Part shown: piece by piece, positions 1 through 7,734 of the stretch
Layout: the number at the start of each line of letters is the position of its first letter
How positions within the stretch are numbered: the first letter of the stretch is position 1
Notes under the pieces: generated by a model
Told to the model about the DNA's origin: nothing
Seen by the model: the letters and a program-made list of their open reading frames with translations, nothing else
Database searches by the model: none
Assembly (NCBI RefSeq): GCF_039535095.1
Contig: NZ_BAAAWN010000001.1
Span: 1,116,001 to 1,180,000 of the forward strand
Direction of reading: 5' to 3'
Source: Arthrobacter ramosus
Lineage (GTDB): Bacteria; Actinomycetota; Actinomycetes; Actinomycetales; Micrococcaceae
Length of the DNA stretch: 64,000 bases
Program-made: the position numbers and the translations under genes

Positions 1-366
1 GAGTCGCGGCAAGACGTCGGCTGCACGGCCGGAGATGGTCCGGGTCCGGTTCGCCGGACTGCCGGATTCCAGGAAGGCCTCGCGGGCGGCCTTGAGGTGC
101 TCGACGTCGACGTCGATAGTGGTCAGGACAGCCTGCGGGCTGAGGCCGCGCAGCAGGCACACGCCTGAGACGCCTGCCCCGGATCCGACCTCTACGACCG
201 TCTGGGCCTTCGACGCCGCGGCCAGAACTGTCAGGACGGCGCCAACGCCGGGGCTCACAGGAGTAACGCCCAGCTCGAAGGAGCGTTCACGGGCGCGAAG
301 CAACACGTCGTCCTCGGCAGGCAGATCTTCTGCATAGGACCAGCTGGTTGACTTGTCGGCACTCAT
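1..366 (-). CDS. O-methyltransferase, C-terminus cut by window edge
   Basis: The first 122 residues of a SAM-dependent O-methyltransferase of the catechol/caffeoyl-CoA type. The start is the ATG at 366. The SAM-binding glycine motif is visible as VVEVGSGAGVSG, followed by an acidic strand end (TTIDVDVEHL) expected to contact the ribose. The substrate cannot be told from the sequence. The gene diverges from the sigma-factor gene at 626, and the 259-bp gap must hold both promoters. Placement of an O-methyltransferase opposite sigE recalls the mycobacterial sigE locus (Rv1220c/Rv1221). The fold is secure, but the substrate and the C-terminal half are unknown. Confidence 0.85.
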   Translation of the reverse strand, partial: MSADKSTSWSYAEDLPAEDDVLLRARERSFELGVTPVSPGVGAVLTVLAAASKAQTVVEVGSGAGVSGVCLLRGLSPQAVLTTIDVDVEHLKAAREAFLESGSPANRTRTISGRAADVLPRL

Positions 367-625
367 GGGGGTTCGCTTTCCAGGCAGAGGGGTATTGCTT
401 CCAGACTACTGGCTACGGGCCGCCCGGCCCGGACGCCTGCGGCCCGCAATTCTGTGTCTTCCCGCGTGTCCTCCGGACGATGTTCGCTCTGCGGGAAAAG
501 CCTGCCTGTGATCAGCAAAATCTCAGGCAAGACTGGGATGATGTATATCCAGCCATCCAAGCGAGGGCCGGCAACGAACTCCTGAGTGACCGGCAGGATG
601 ACAAACAGTTTGAGGGGAGCGGACG

Positions 626-1270
626 ATGCGGGCATCAAGTGCTGCGCCAGTCCAGACAACGGCAGCAGTCCTGGGTTCCACCGACACGGCCCCTCCGGCC
701 GAAGAATGGGTCAGGCCAAGCTGGGAGGAAGTGGTGGAGAATCACTCCGCCAAGGTCTTCCGCCTTGCCTACCGGCTCACTGGAAACAAGTTCGACGCCG
801 AGGACCTCACCCAGGAAGTCTTCGTCAGGGTCTTCCGTTCGCTCGAGAATTTCAAGCCAGGCACACTCGACGGCTGGCTGCACCGCATCACCACCAACCT
901 CTTCCTTGACCAGGCCCGTCGGAAGAGCCGCATACGTTTCGATGCCTTGGCCGAAGACGCCGAATCCCGGCTGCCCGGGCATGAACCCGGTCCCGAGCAG
1001 AGCTTCGAGCTGAACAACCTCGACCTCGACGTCCAGCGGGCCCTGGAAGAACTCCCCCCGGACTTTCGCGCCGCCGTCGTGCTTTGCGATCTTGAAGGCC
1101 TTTCCTACGACGAAGTTGCCGAAGCACTTGACGTGAAACTGGGGACCGTCAGGTCCCGCATCCACCGCGGACGGACAATGCTCCGTGAAAAGCTGGCGCA
1201 CCGGGATCCGCGTCCAGTCCAAGCCCGCAAACCGCGGCTCAAGATGCCGCGCATCGCCGGTCTCCTTTAG
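626..1270 (+). CDS. sigE: ECF RNA polymerase sigma factor, SigE-like
   Basis: A 214-residue extracytoplasmic-function sigma factor. Region 2 spans about residues 35-103 ([20 protein letters not shown] core and the DQARRK end), and region 4 about 135-190, with the helix-turn-helix [20 protein letters not shown]. The roughly 30-residue N-terminal extension is typical of actinobacterial SigE. The ATG at 626 is preceded by a good ribosome site (GAGGGGAGCG). Six bases after its stop lies a gene with a zinc-binding anti-sigma motif and a membrane segment, so this is probably an envelope-stress sigma factor held by that membrane protein. The class is firm. The exact orthology to SigE rests on context: O-methyltransferase upstream, tatB and mrp downstream. 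Confidence 0.88.
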   Translation: MRASSAAPVQTTAAVLGSTDTAPPAEEWVRPSWEEVVENHSAKVFRLAYRLTGNKFDAEDLTQEVFVRVFRSLENFKPGTLDGWLHRITTNLFLDQARRKSRIRFDALAEDAESRLPGHEPGPEQSFELNNLDLDVQRALEELPPDFRAAVVLCDLEGLSYDEVAEALDVKLGTVRSRIHRGRTMLREKLAHRDPRPVQARKPRLKMPRIAGLL

Positions 1271-1276
1271 TCGCCG

Positions 1277-2188
1277 ATGGGTTTGCTCAAAGGACGACGC
1301 GGCGGTTTGACTCGGGGAAATATCCGGCACAGCCGCGCCCCGGGCCACCTGCAGGAGTGCTCTGATTGCCACGCCGCGGTACTGCGGGAACGCCAATACC
1401 TGGAACGGCTTCGCCGTGCCGCCGTCCCCGAGGCCAGCCAGGATTTCACCAACAGACTGATTGAACACACCCAGCGGTTGGCGCAATCCGATTTTCCTGA
1501 GCGCCCTGCGCCCCCGCGAGGCGTCTGGCACGGTATCCGGCTTGCCAGCGCCGCGGCCGGCGGACTCGCCGTGAGTGCCGGAATCCTGGCGGTCGCGGCC
1601 TACGCACTCGGCGGTGAAGTTGCGCCGCAGGCGTCCAACCGCGGAGAGCAGGAAGTCCGGACCCTGGTCAGTTCAACCGTGCCCGGAAACGCCGGAGAGC
1701 AACTCCCCGTGACAGGTGCGCAGTTGAGTCTGCCCGTCAGTGTGGCCGGGACAGTGAGCCTGAGCGAGGAGCAGTTGTCCGAACTGCGGAGGGACGGCTG
1801 GGCATGTCCCGAAATGGCAAGTATGGGATACCACGTGGTTTCCGCCCGGGCCTTGATGCAGGACGGGCACCCCGCCGTTGAGCTGCATCTGAGCGACGGT
1901 GACCACCACGCCACCTTGGTGGAGCAGCACTTGGAGGGCAGCGGCGCTTCGGGGACCCAACTGTCCATCACCCAGGGGGCCCCGTGGCAGGCCGTCTACT
2001 CCTCGCCGGTGGCGGTGCTGCGTTACTCGTCCGACATGCCTCCCAATCAGGCTGCCGGAGCCGTTCCTGAGCTGGTGAATGCGGGCGATTCGCTGGTGGT
2101 TGCCCGGCTCGCCGAAAACAGTGCAGAGAACTGGAATGAACGGCTGCAACGGGGACTCCATGCCCTGGCTGGCCTCGCGGGTTTCTGA
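1277..2188 (+). CDS. Membrane-anchored zinc anti-sigma factor (RseA-like)
   Basis: 303 residues. The N-terminal cytoplasmic part carries the ZAS-type motif HxxxCxxC at H24, C28 and C31 (GHLQECSDCH), known to clamp ECF sigma factors. A single membrane helix lies at about 89-112 (LASAAAGGLAVSAGILAVAA). The remaining roughly 190 residues would face outside and match nothing I recognise. It follows sigE by six bases, so the two are surely co-transcribed and the partner is almost certainly the sigma factor at 626. A redox- or proteolysis-controlled release of the sigma factor is a family-based inference. No htrA-type protease gene lies between it and tatB, unlike the mycobacterial locus. Confidence 0.8.
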   Translation: MGLLKGRRGGLTRGNIRHSRAPGHLQECSDCHAAVLRERQYLERLRRAAVPEASQDFTNRLIEHTQRLAQSDFPERPAPPRGVWHGIRLASAAAGGLAVSAGILAVAAYALGGEVAPQASNRGEQEVRTLVSSTVPGNAGEQLPVTGAQLSLPVSVAGTVSLSEEQLSELRRDGWACPEMASMGYHVVSARALMQDGHPAVELHLSDGDHHATLVEQHLEGSGASGTQLSITQGAPWQAVYSSPVAVLRYSSDMPPNQAAGAVPELVNAGDSLVVARLAENSAENWNERLQRGLHALAGLAGF

Positions 2189-2219
2189 GCGGACCAACGG
2201 ACAAGGTAATCTTCGATAC

Positions 2220-2603
2220 GTGTTTGGAATCAATGGCTCGGAGTTTCTCATCCTGCTGATCATCGGCGTCATCGTGATCGGTCCCAGCCGTTTGCCTGAA
2301 TACACGCGGAAGTTGACGAATCTGGTCAAGGAACTGCGGCGCATGGCGTCCGGTGCCCGTGAGCAGATCAAGGAAGAAGTCGGCATCGATATCGATGAAG
2401 TCGACTGGAAGAAGTATGACCCGCGCCAGTACGATCCGCGCCGGATCATCAAGGAAGCACTGCTCGACGACGACACGAAGCCTGTCAGTGACGGCGCGCC
2501 TGTCGCTGTTGCAGCCGTGGACACCCCGACGAAAGCTCCCGAGCGGGTTGTTGAACGGCTTTCCGTCGGTGAAAAGGCGCCCTTTGACGCTGAGGCCACC
2601 TAA
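2220..2603 (+). CDS. tatB: Sec-independent translocase subunit TatB
   Basis: 127 residues from a GTG at 2220. The open frame extends further upstream, but this start places the membrane helix at the very N-terminus as in the family. The short N-tail FGINGSEF precedes helix LILLIIGVIVIG, then the hinge GPSRLPEYTRKL and an amphipathic helix (VKELRRMASGAREQIKEEVG). These are the hallmarks of TatA/B proteins, and the length and acidic C-tail fit TatB. TatB works with TatC to receive folded twin-arginine substrates at the membrane. It lies 31 bases after the anti-sigma gene and could share its transcript. It converges on mrp with a gap of only three bases. Confidence 0.88.
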   Translation: MFGINGSEFLILLIIGVIVIGPSRLPEYTRKLTNLVKELRRMASGAREQIKEEVGIDIDEVDWKKYDPRQYDPRRIIKEALLDDDTKPVSDGAPVAVAAVDTPTKAPERVVERLSVGEKAPFDAEAT

Positions 2604-2606
2604 TAG

Positions 2607-3734
2607 CTATTTTGGCTGGATCCCGAGGGACATTCCGGCCAGGCCGCGCGGCTTGGCGTTGAGCTTGCCCGCAATGCCCTGAAGGGCCTGTGCCGCGGCC
2701 GTCTCGGGAGCCGACAACACCACCGGGCGGCCCGCGTCGCCGCCTTCGCGCAGACGGATGTCCAAGGGGATCTGTCCCAACAGCGGCACGTCGGTCCCGA
2801 CGGCGGCGCTCAGCCGCTCAGCCAGCACAAGCCCGCCGCCGCTTCCGAACAATTCCATCCTGCCGCCGTCGGGCATCTCCAGGAAGGACATGTTCTCCAC
2901 GACTCCCGCAAGCTTCTGGCCCGTCTGCGTTGCGATGGTTCCGGCCCTCTCGGCAACATCCGCTGCTGCGGCCTGCGGGGTGGTCACCACGAGGATTTCA
3001 GCCTTGGGAAGCAGCTGCGCCACCGAGATGGCGATGTCGCCCGTGCCTGGCGGAAGATCCAGGAACAGGGCATCCAGATCGCCGAAATAGACGTCCGTGA
3101 GGAATTGCTCCAGGGCACGGTGGAGCATGGGCCCACGCCAGGCCACCGCCTTGTTCCCGGAAACAAACATGCCAATGGAGATCACCTTCACGCCGAAGGC
3201 CACAGGCGGGAGGATCATGTCGTCCACCCGCGTGGGCTGCTGCGTGATTCCCATGAGCGCCGGGACGGAGAAACCGTGGACATCGGCGTCCACGATTCCC
3301 ACGCGCAGCCCCTGTGCCGCAAGGGCGCACGCAAGGTTGACCGTCACCGAGGACTTTCCCACACCGCCCTTGCCGCTGGCCACGGCGAAGACCTTCGTCA
3401 GGGAGCCCGGCTCGTTGAAGGGGATTCCGCGTTGTCCGCCTGCGCCTCGCAACTGTTCCTTGAGGGCGTCGCGTTGCGGCTGCGTCATGACCTTGAGCTC
3501 GACCTCGACGCCCGTCACACCCGGAACCCGCGTCAGGGCAGCGGTGGCGTCCGCCGTGATCGTCTCACGCAGGGGGCAGCCGGCGATGGTCAGCAGCACC
3601 GCAACCCGGACGGTTCCGTCCGGACTGGCCTCTACCGAATCCAGCATCCCCAACTCAGTGATGGGGCGGCGGAGTTCGGGATCGATGACGGTTGCCAAGG
3701 CAGCGTTGAGGGCCTCGACGGATGGTGTGCTCAT
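2607..3734 (-). CDS. mrp: Mrp/ApbC-family iron-sulfur carrier ATPase
   Basis: 375 residues. An N-terminal MIP18 (DUF59) domain (about 1-90, with C53 in the conserved AGCPL segment) is followed by a deviant-Walker P-loop ATPase (GKGGVGKSS at 121-129). Motifs DADVHGFS and LDLPPGTGD also mark the Mrp/NBP35 family, which binds and hands over Fe-S clusters. I see no CxxC pair in the C-terminal half, unlike many NBP35 proteins. It starts 11 bases after the DUF1003 gene and is the last gene of a three-gene leftward operon. Its functional link to the upstream CBS and DUF1003 genes is unclear. The grouping recalls mycobacterial Rv1229c-Rv1232c. Confidence 0.9.
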   Translation of the reverse strand: MSTPSVEALNAALATVIDPELRRPITELGMLDSVEASPDGTVRVAVLLTIAGCPLRETITADATAALTRVPGVTGVEVELKVMTQPQRDALKEQLRGAGGQRGIPFNEPGSLTKVFAVASGKGGVGKSSVTVNLACALAAQGLRVGIVDADVHGFSVPALMGITQQPTRVDDMILPPVAFGVKVISIGMFVSGNKAVAWRGPMLHRALEQFLTDVYFGDLDALFLDLPPGTGDIAISVAQLLPKAEILVVTTPQAAAADVAERAGTIATQTGQKLAGVVENMSFLEMPDGGRMELFGSGGGLVLAERLSAAVGTDVPLLGQIPLDIRLREGGDAGRPVVLSAPETAAAQALQGIAGKLNAKPRGLAGMSLGIQPK

Positions 3735-3745
3735 GGGGCGGATGT

Positions 3746-4447
3746 TCAGCTTTCAGGCTGGGCGGGTGGACCTGAGTGTTGCGTCGGCGAAGTGCCGACG
3801 GCCGAAAGGTCGGGGGCAGGTTGGTCGGCGCTGGAATGCGCCGGATGGATCTTGGGGATCTGCTGCGTGGGGGGATTGCGCTGTTTGTTGCGCTTGTCCT
3901 TGATTTTCTCCTTGGCCTTTTCGCCGTTGTTAGAGCCTGTGGAATTGTTCGGACGCAACTCATCCTGCGCTTCGAGCAGATCCGACAGCAGCGAGCGGAG
4001 TTCGGCACGCACGTAGTCCCTCGTGGCGACCTCCCGAAGGACGATGCGAAGAGCCGCGACTTCACGGGTCAGGTATTCGGTGTCTGCCAGATTGCGCTCG
4101 TCACGGGCGCGGTCCTGCTCGATGGTCACACGGTCCCTGTCGTCCTGGCGGTTCTGGGCCAACAGGATCAGGGGCGCAGCGTAGGAGGCCTGCGTGGAGA
4201 AGAAAAGATTGAGGAGGATGAACGGGTAGGGGTCCCATTGGAAGCCGAACAAGCCAACAACATTGAACGCGATCCAGACGATCACGAAGATCGTCATGTA
4301 GAACAGGAAGTTCGCCGTACCCATGTAGCGGGCGAAGCGCTCGGCAAATCGGCCGAAGGCATCGGGATCGTTGCCGAAATTCGGTAGCATGCGGGAACGC
4401 AGCTCGAGAGGCGTGTCCAGTCCTCCGCTGGCGGGCTTCTCAGCCAA
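3746..4447 (-). CDS. DUF1003 family membrane protein
   Basis: 233 residues. The core DUF1003 domain has two membrane helices at about 45-67 and 74-97 joined by a short loop (FGFQWDPYPF), followed by a charged stretch typical of the family (LLAQNRQDDRDR) and a predicted coiled helix to about 165. The C-terminal 60 residues are Lys/Asn/Pro/Ser-rich and probably disordered. Its start overlaps the end of the CBS/MgtE_N gene by eight bases, which implies translational coupling. The family has no established function. Coupling to an MgtE_N-CBS protein makes a role in divalent-cation or envelope homeostasis possible, but that is inference. Confidence 0.85.
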   Translation of the reverse strand: MAEKPASGGLDTPLELRSRMLPNFGNDPDAFGRFAERFARYMGTANFLFYMTIFVIVWIAFNVVGLFGFQWDPYPFILLNLFFSTQASYAAPLILLAQNRQDDRDRVTIEQDRARDERNLADTEYLTREVAALRIVLREVATRDYVRAELRSLLSDLLEAQDELRPNNSTGSNNGEKAKEKIKDKRNKQRNPPTQQIPKIHPAHSSADQPAPDLSAVGTSPTQHSGPPAQPES

Positions 4448-5723
4448 TTCGACCTCCTAGTTTCCTGATCGGGGCTCCGTCTTCGTGGGTTCGCCAGTCG
4501 TCCGGGAGCAAATGGTCTAAGAGGTCATCAACAGTCACCGCCCCTACCAGGCGACCGGCGCTGTTCACGACCGGGAGGGAGTTGAGGTTGTAGGAGGCCA
4601 TGGTGTGGCTGACCTCGCTGACGCTGGCGTGATCAGAGACCGGCTCCAGGTTCTTGTCCACGATGCTGCCCAGCTGTTCGGGCGGGGCGCTGCGGAGCAA
4701 TTGCTGGATATGGACGACGCCGAGGAATCGTCCCGTAGGGGTCTCCAACGGCGGGCGGCAGATAAAGATGGCCGAGGCCAGGGCGGGGGAGAGTTCCTCG
4801 CTGCGCACATGGGCAAGCGCTTCGGCGACCGTAGCTTCCGGGGGCAGAATAACGGGCACCGGGGTCATGAGGCCGCCGGCAGTGTCTTCGTCATACTGCA
4901 GGAGCCTGCGGACGTCGTCAGCCTCTTCGGGCTCCATCAGGAGCAGCAGTTCCTCGGCCTTCGCGGAAGGCAGGTCCGCCAGCAGGTCCGCGGCGTCGTC
5001 CGGGTCCATTTCTTCAAGCACATCGGCTGCGCGTTCGTTGTCCAAAGCGGACAGGAGCGTCACCTGGTCTTCTTCCGGCAATTCCTGGAGCACATCGGCG
5101 AGGCGTTCGTCCTGGAGCTCGCTGGCCACTTCAATCCGTCGCTTGTCCGACATCTCCTGGAGTGCGTCGGCAAAGTCGGCCGGTTTGAGGTCCTCGTGGG
5201 TGGCAACGAAGTGGCTGGCACCCTGGGGATCGGTCTCGGAACCCTGCAGCGTGTCCGCCCAGTCCACCAGCAGGGTGTGACCGCGGCGCAGCCCCCGGAG
5301 CCTGGACGTAGACGTGCCGCGTCGAATGAAAAGTTTTGAGACCAGCCAGTCACCGTTGCGCTGCTGGTCCATGGCGATATCTTCGATGACGGCGTCGCCG
5401 CTGCCGTCCTTGAGCGTCACCTTGCGGTCAAAGAGCTCGCCGACCACCAGCTGCTCGGCACCGCGTTGCTGGAATCGCCGCAGATTGACCAGGCCGGTGC
5501 AAATGATCTGGCTCTGGTCCATGGACGTCAGCCGGGTCATGGGAACGAAGACGCGCTTCTTGCCCGGAACTTCGACGACGATACCCACTGCATGCGGGGC
5601 CCCGCGCAAGCCGCGCGAGAGCACCACGACGTCGCGCAGCCGGCCCAGCCGATCGCCCAAGGGGTCGAAAACGTCCAGACCGAGCAAACGCGCAACAAAG
5701 ATGCGTGAAGGATTTGTGCTCAC
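4440..5723 (-). CDS. Soluble MgtE N-domain / CBS-pair protein
   Basis: 427 residues. An N-terminal PRC-barrel-like region (RLLGLDVFDPLGDRLGRLRDVVV) is followed at about 170-275 by an MgtE N-terminal superhelical domain (repeated ELPEEDQ, LEEMDPDDAADLL, LMEPEEADDV segments). A tandem CBS pair at about 280-405 starts at DEDTAGGLMTPVPVIL. In true MgtE magnesium channels these domains gate a membrane pore. Here no membrane segment exists, so the protein looks like a free-standing sensor/regulatory module. It leads the operon CBS - DUF1003 - mrp. Its promoter must lie in the 76-bp gap to the divergent stress-protein gene. Domain calls are firm, function is not. Confidence 0.85.
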   Translation of the reverse strand: MSTNPSRIFVARLLGLDVFDPLGDRLGRLRDVVVLSRGLRGAPHAVGIVVEVPGKKRVFVPMTRLTSMDQSQIICTGLVNLRRFQQRGAEQLVVGELFDRKVTLKDGSGDAVIEDIAMDQQRNGDWLVSKLFIRRGTSTSRLRGLRRGHTLLVDWADTLQGSETDPQGASHFVATHEDLKPADFADALQEMSDKRRIEVASELQDERLADVLQELPEEDQVTLLSALDNERAADVLEEMDPDDAADLLADLPSAKAEELLLLMEPEEADDVRRLLQYDEDTAGGLMTPVPVILPPEATVAEALAHVRSEELSPALASAIFICRPPLETPTGRFLGVVHIQQLLRSAPPEQLGSIVDKNLEPVSDHASVSEVSHTMASYNLNSLPVVNSAGRLVGAVTVDDLLDHLLPDDWRTHEDGAPIRKLGGRIG

Positions 5724-5799
5724 CCTTACAGGCTACCGAGTCTGCTCTCTTTTAGCTGAATTTCAGCCGGTTCACATGTGTATGGGACAGAATGGGGGT

Positions 5800-6627
5800 A
5801 TGGCGAACATTTTCGGTGCCCCTAAGGCCACGGAGGAATCCCGCAGCGTCCCCAAGGGGGACACCGTGGGCTCTTACAATTCCTATCTCGATGCCCAGAA
5901 GGCGGTGGATTATCTGGCCGACCAGCAGTTCCCCGTCCAGCATGTCTCCATTGTCGGAAACGACCTCAAAATGGTGGAGCGGGTAACGGGACGGCTCAGC
6001 TACCCTCGGGTCGCTTTGTCCGGCGCCCTGAGCGGCATGTGGTTCGGCCTGTTCGTGGGCGTCATGCTTTCGTTCTTTACCCCGGCCGGTGGCCCCTTCT
6101 CGATTGTGACGTCGGTCCTCATGGGCGCGGCATTCTTCATGCTCTTCGGGATCGTCACCTACGCTGCTCAGCGCGGGAAGCGGGACTTCACCTCCACCAG
6201 CCAGGTAGTGGCGACGAACTATGACGTCATTGTCGCGCTTGAGGCATCCCACGAAGCCCGCCGTCTCCTTCACCAGTTGCCGATGAATCCTTCCGAGGCA
6301 GCCTTCGGCCGGCCGCCGCAGGCATATACGCCGCAGGACTACCGGAACCCGCCGGTCCATCCAAGTGCACCACAGGGCCCGGCCCCGGAACGTCCAGCGT
6401 CCTGGCAGGACCCCTATGGCCAGCGTGGACCCGAAGCCGGACAGGGAACGGCCGGCGAGCCCGCCCAGCCTGTTGCGGATGCCCCAACCCCAGCCGAGGC
6501 CGCGCGGCCGACCGCCGGCGTTCGCTACCCGGACCTTCCCGACGGCCGTCCGCAGTACGGTGTGCGAGTGAACGAACCCGGAACCGGAGAGCAAGCCGCT
6601 AACGGTGAGGATCCGGCCAAGCAGTAG
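5800..6627 (+). CDS. General stress protein (YflT/GsiB-type fold) with membrane hairpin
   Basis: 275 residues from the ATG at 5800, which follows a GGGGGT ribosome site. An ATG six codons earlier is possible. Residues 20-80 match the general stress protein 17M domain (SYNSYLDAQKAVDYLADQQFP, then VSIVGNDL). Two hydrophobic segments follow (GALSGMWFGLFVGVMLSFF and VTSVLMGAAFFMLFGIVTYAA). The last 100 residues are Pro/Gln/Gly-rich and probably disordered. The family is widespread in actinobacteria and is usually linked to general stress, with no known biochemistry. The stop abuts directly the stop of the opposing E1-like gene. This is where the lower-GC insert begins. Confidence 0.8.
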   Translation: MANIFGAPKATEESRSVPKGDTVGSYNSYLDAQKAVDYLADQQFPVQHVSIVGNDLKMVERVTGRLSYPRVALSGALSGMWFGLFVGVMLSFFTPAGGPFSIVTSVLMGAAFFMLFGIVTYAAQRGKRDFTSTSQVVATNYDVIVALEASHEARRLLHQLPMNPSEAAFGRPPQAYTPQDYRNPPVHPSAPQGPAPERPASWQDPYGQRGPEAGQGTAGEPAQPVADAPTPAEAARPTAGVRYPDLPDGRPQYGVRVNEPGTGEQAANGEDPAKQ

Positions 6628-7734
6628 TTATTGTAGGGCCTCACAGCTGCAATCTGGAAGGCGTGCGAGCTTTCGGACGCGCCAGTCCAAGGTGAATAGG
6701 TCGAGTTCCCGTACCTGCCCGGACAAGGCAAGCGGCAACCCGAGCAGGATCCGCATGGCCTCCCACGCTGTCAGATTCGCCACCAAGCCCGAAATGGCTG
6801 CGGTGCTTCCCCCGCTCCTCGCTCTTCCCTTGAGCGGAAGGAAATCGGAGCGGTTGTGATCGTTCATGGTCTGTGAACGAATACACTGCCAGCAAACTGT
6901 CTGTCCAGGGATGATGCTGATGCCTGGCACGCCCAGGTTTCCGCCATACGCGCCACCAACGATGTGGGGAACGCGCGCTTCCGTCGCGGCTTCAGCGATG
7001 ACATCTGAGATGACGAGGACGTCCGGCTCATCCGCGCATCCGACCACGAGGCTCGCGTCTCCCAGCGCCGATTCGAGATCAGCCGCTGCAACTACTCGAC
7101 GACGGTTCGTGATGATCTGGAGGTTCTCGTTGATCGACCTGAATCGGTCGGCAGCGGCATCCACTTTAGCCAGGCCCAGATCGCCGGGCTGATATAGGAC
7201 CTGCCGGTTCAAGTTTGTGAGTTCAACAATGTCCGGATCGAAAATCTCAATTCTGCCGATACCTGCGGCGACGAGAGATTGCAAAAGCCATGTCCCGGTT
7301 CCCCCGACTCCCACGACCACCACTTTTGAAGTACGGAGTTTCTCCTGCAGTTGAGATGGTGAGTTAGCAAGCGCAAACGTGGATGCGAACTCTTGAAACA
7401 GCCTTTCTTGGCGTTCGAATCGGTCTTCTCCTGAGTGGTCCGGCTGCGGGTAAAGATCAAGGAGGCGCTCGGCTTCCATGATTGCTAGGACGTTTTCAAG
7501 CGACGTGCGAGTAAACCCGGCACTTCCTTCGAGGATCGATTCGATCCTTTCGACGGAATTCGACCCGTCAAGCAAAGGGATCAATTCGATCACAAACGGG
7601 GATACATCGTATTCAAGGACCCTGAGTTCCATGGTGCAAATGAACTGCATTCGACAATCGCGGTTGAATACCAGCACGCTGTCCCGCAATCTCAAGGGGC
7701 GGAAACCCCTCTTCGCTCCTCCGTTATCGGCCAT
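6628..7734 (-). CDS. E1-like (ThiF/MccB) adenylating enzyme with N-terminal PqqD/RRE-like domain, RiPP candidate
   Basis: 368 residues. Residues about 15-95 have the size and pattern of a PqqD-like RiPP recognition element (hydrophobic strands LRLRDSVLVFNR and ISxLLDG-like LIPLLDGSNSVERI, then helices), the part that would grip a precursor leader. Residues 130-350 form a ThiF/E1 fold. It has the nucleotide glycines VGVGGTG (141-147), acidic D166/D168, LNRQ with N174 and R177, D235, and zinc-type cysteines C281xxC284 plus C362xC364. Such enzymes adenylate a peptide C-terminus, as MccB does in microcin C. The start ATG overlaps the permease stop (TAATG). The leader-binding domain call is by pattern only. 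The adenylation fold is firm. Confidence 0.85.
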   Translation of the reverse strand: MADNGGAKRGFRPLRLRDSVLVFNRDCRMQFICTMELRVLEYDVSPFVIELIPLLDGSNSVERIESILEGSAGFTRTSLENVLAIMEAERLLDLYPQPDHSGEDRFERQERLFQEFASTFALANSPSQLQEKLRTSKVVVVGVGGTGTWLLQSLVAAGIGRIEIFDPDIVELTNLNRQVLYQPGDLGLAKVDAAADRFRSINENLQIITNRRRVVAAADLESALGDASLVVGCADEPDVLVISDVIAEAATEARVPHIVGGAYGGNLGVPGISIIPGQTVCWQCIRSQTMNDHNRSDFLPLKGRARSGGSTAAISGLVANLTAWEAMRILLGLPLALSGQVRELDLFTLDWRVRKLARLPDCSCEALQ

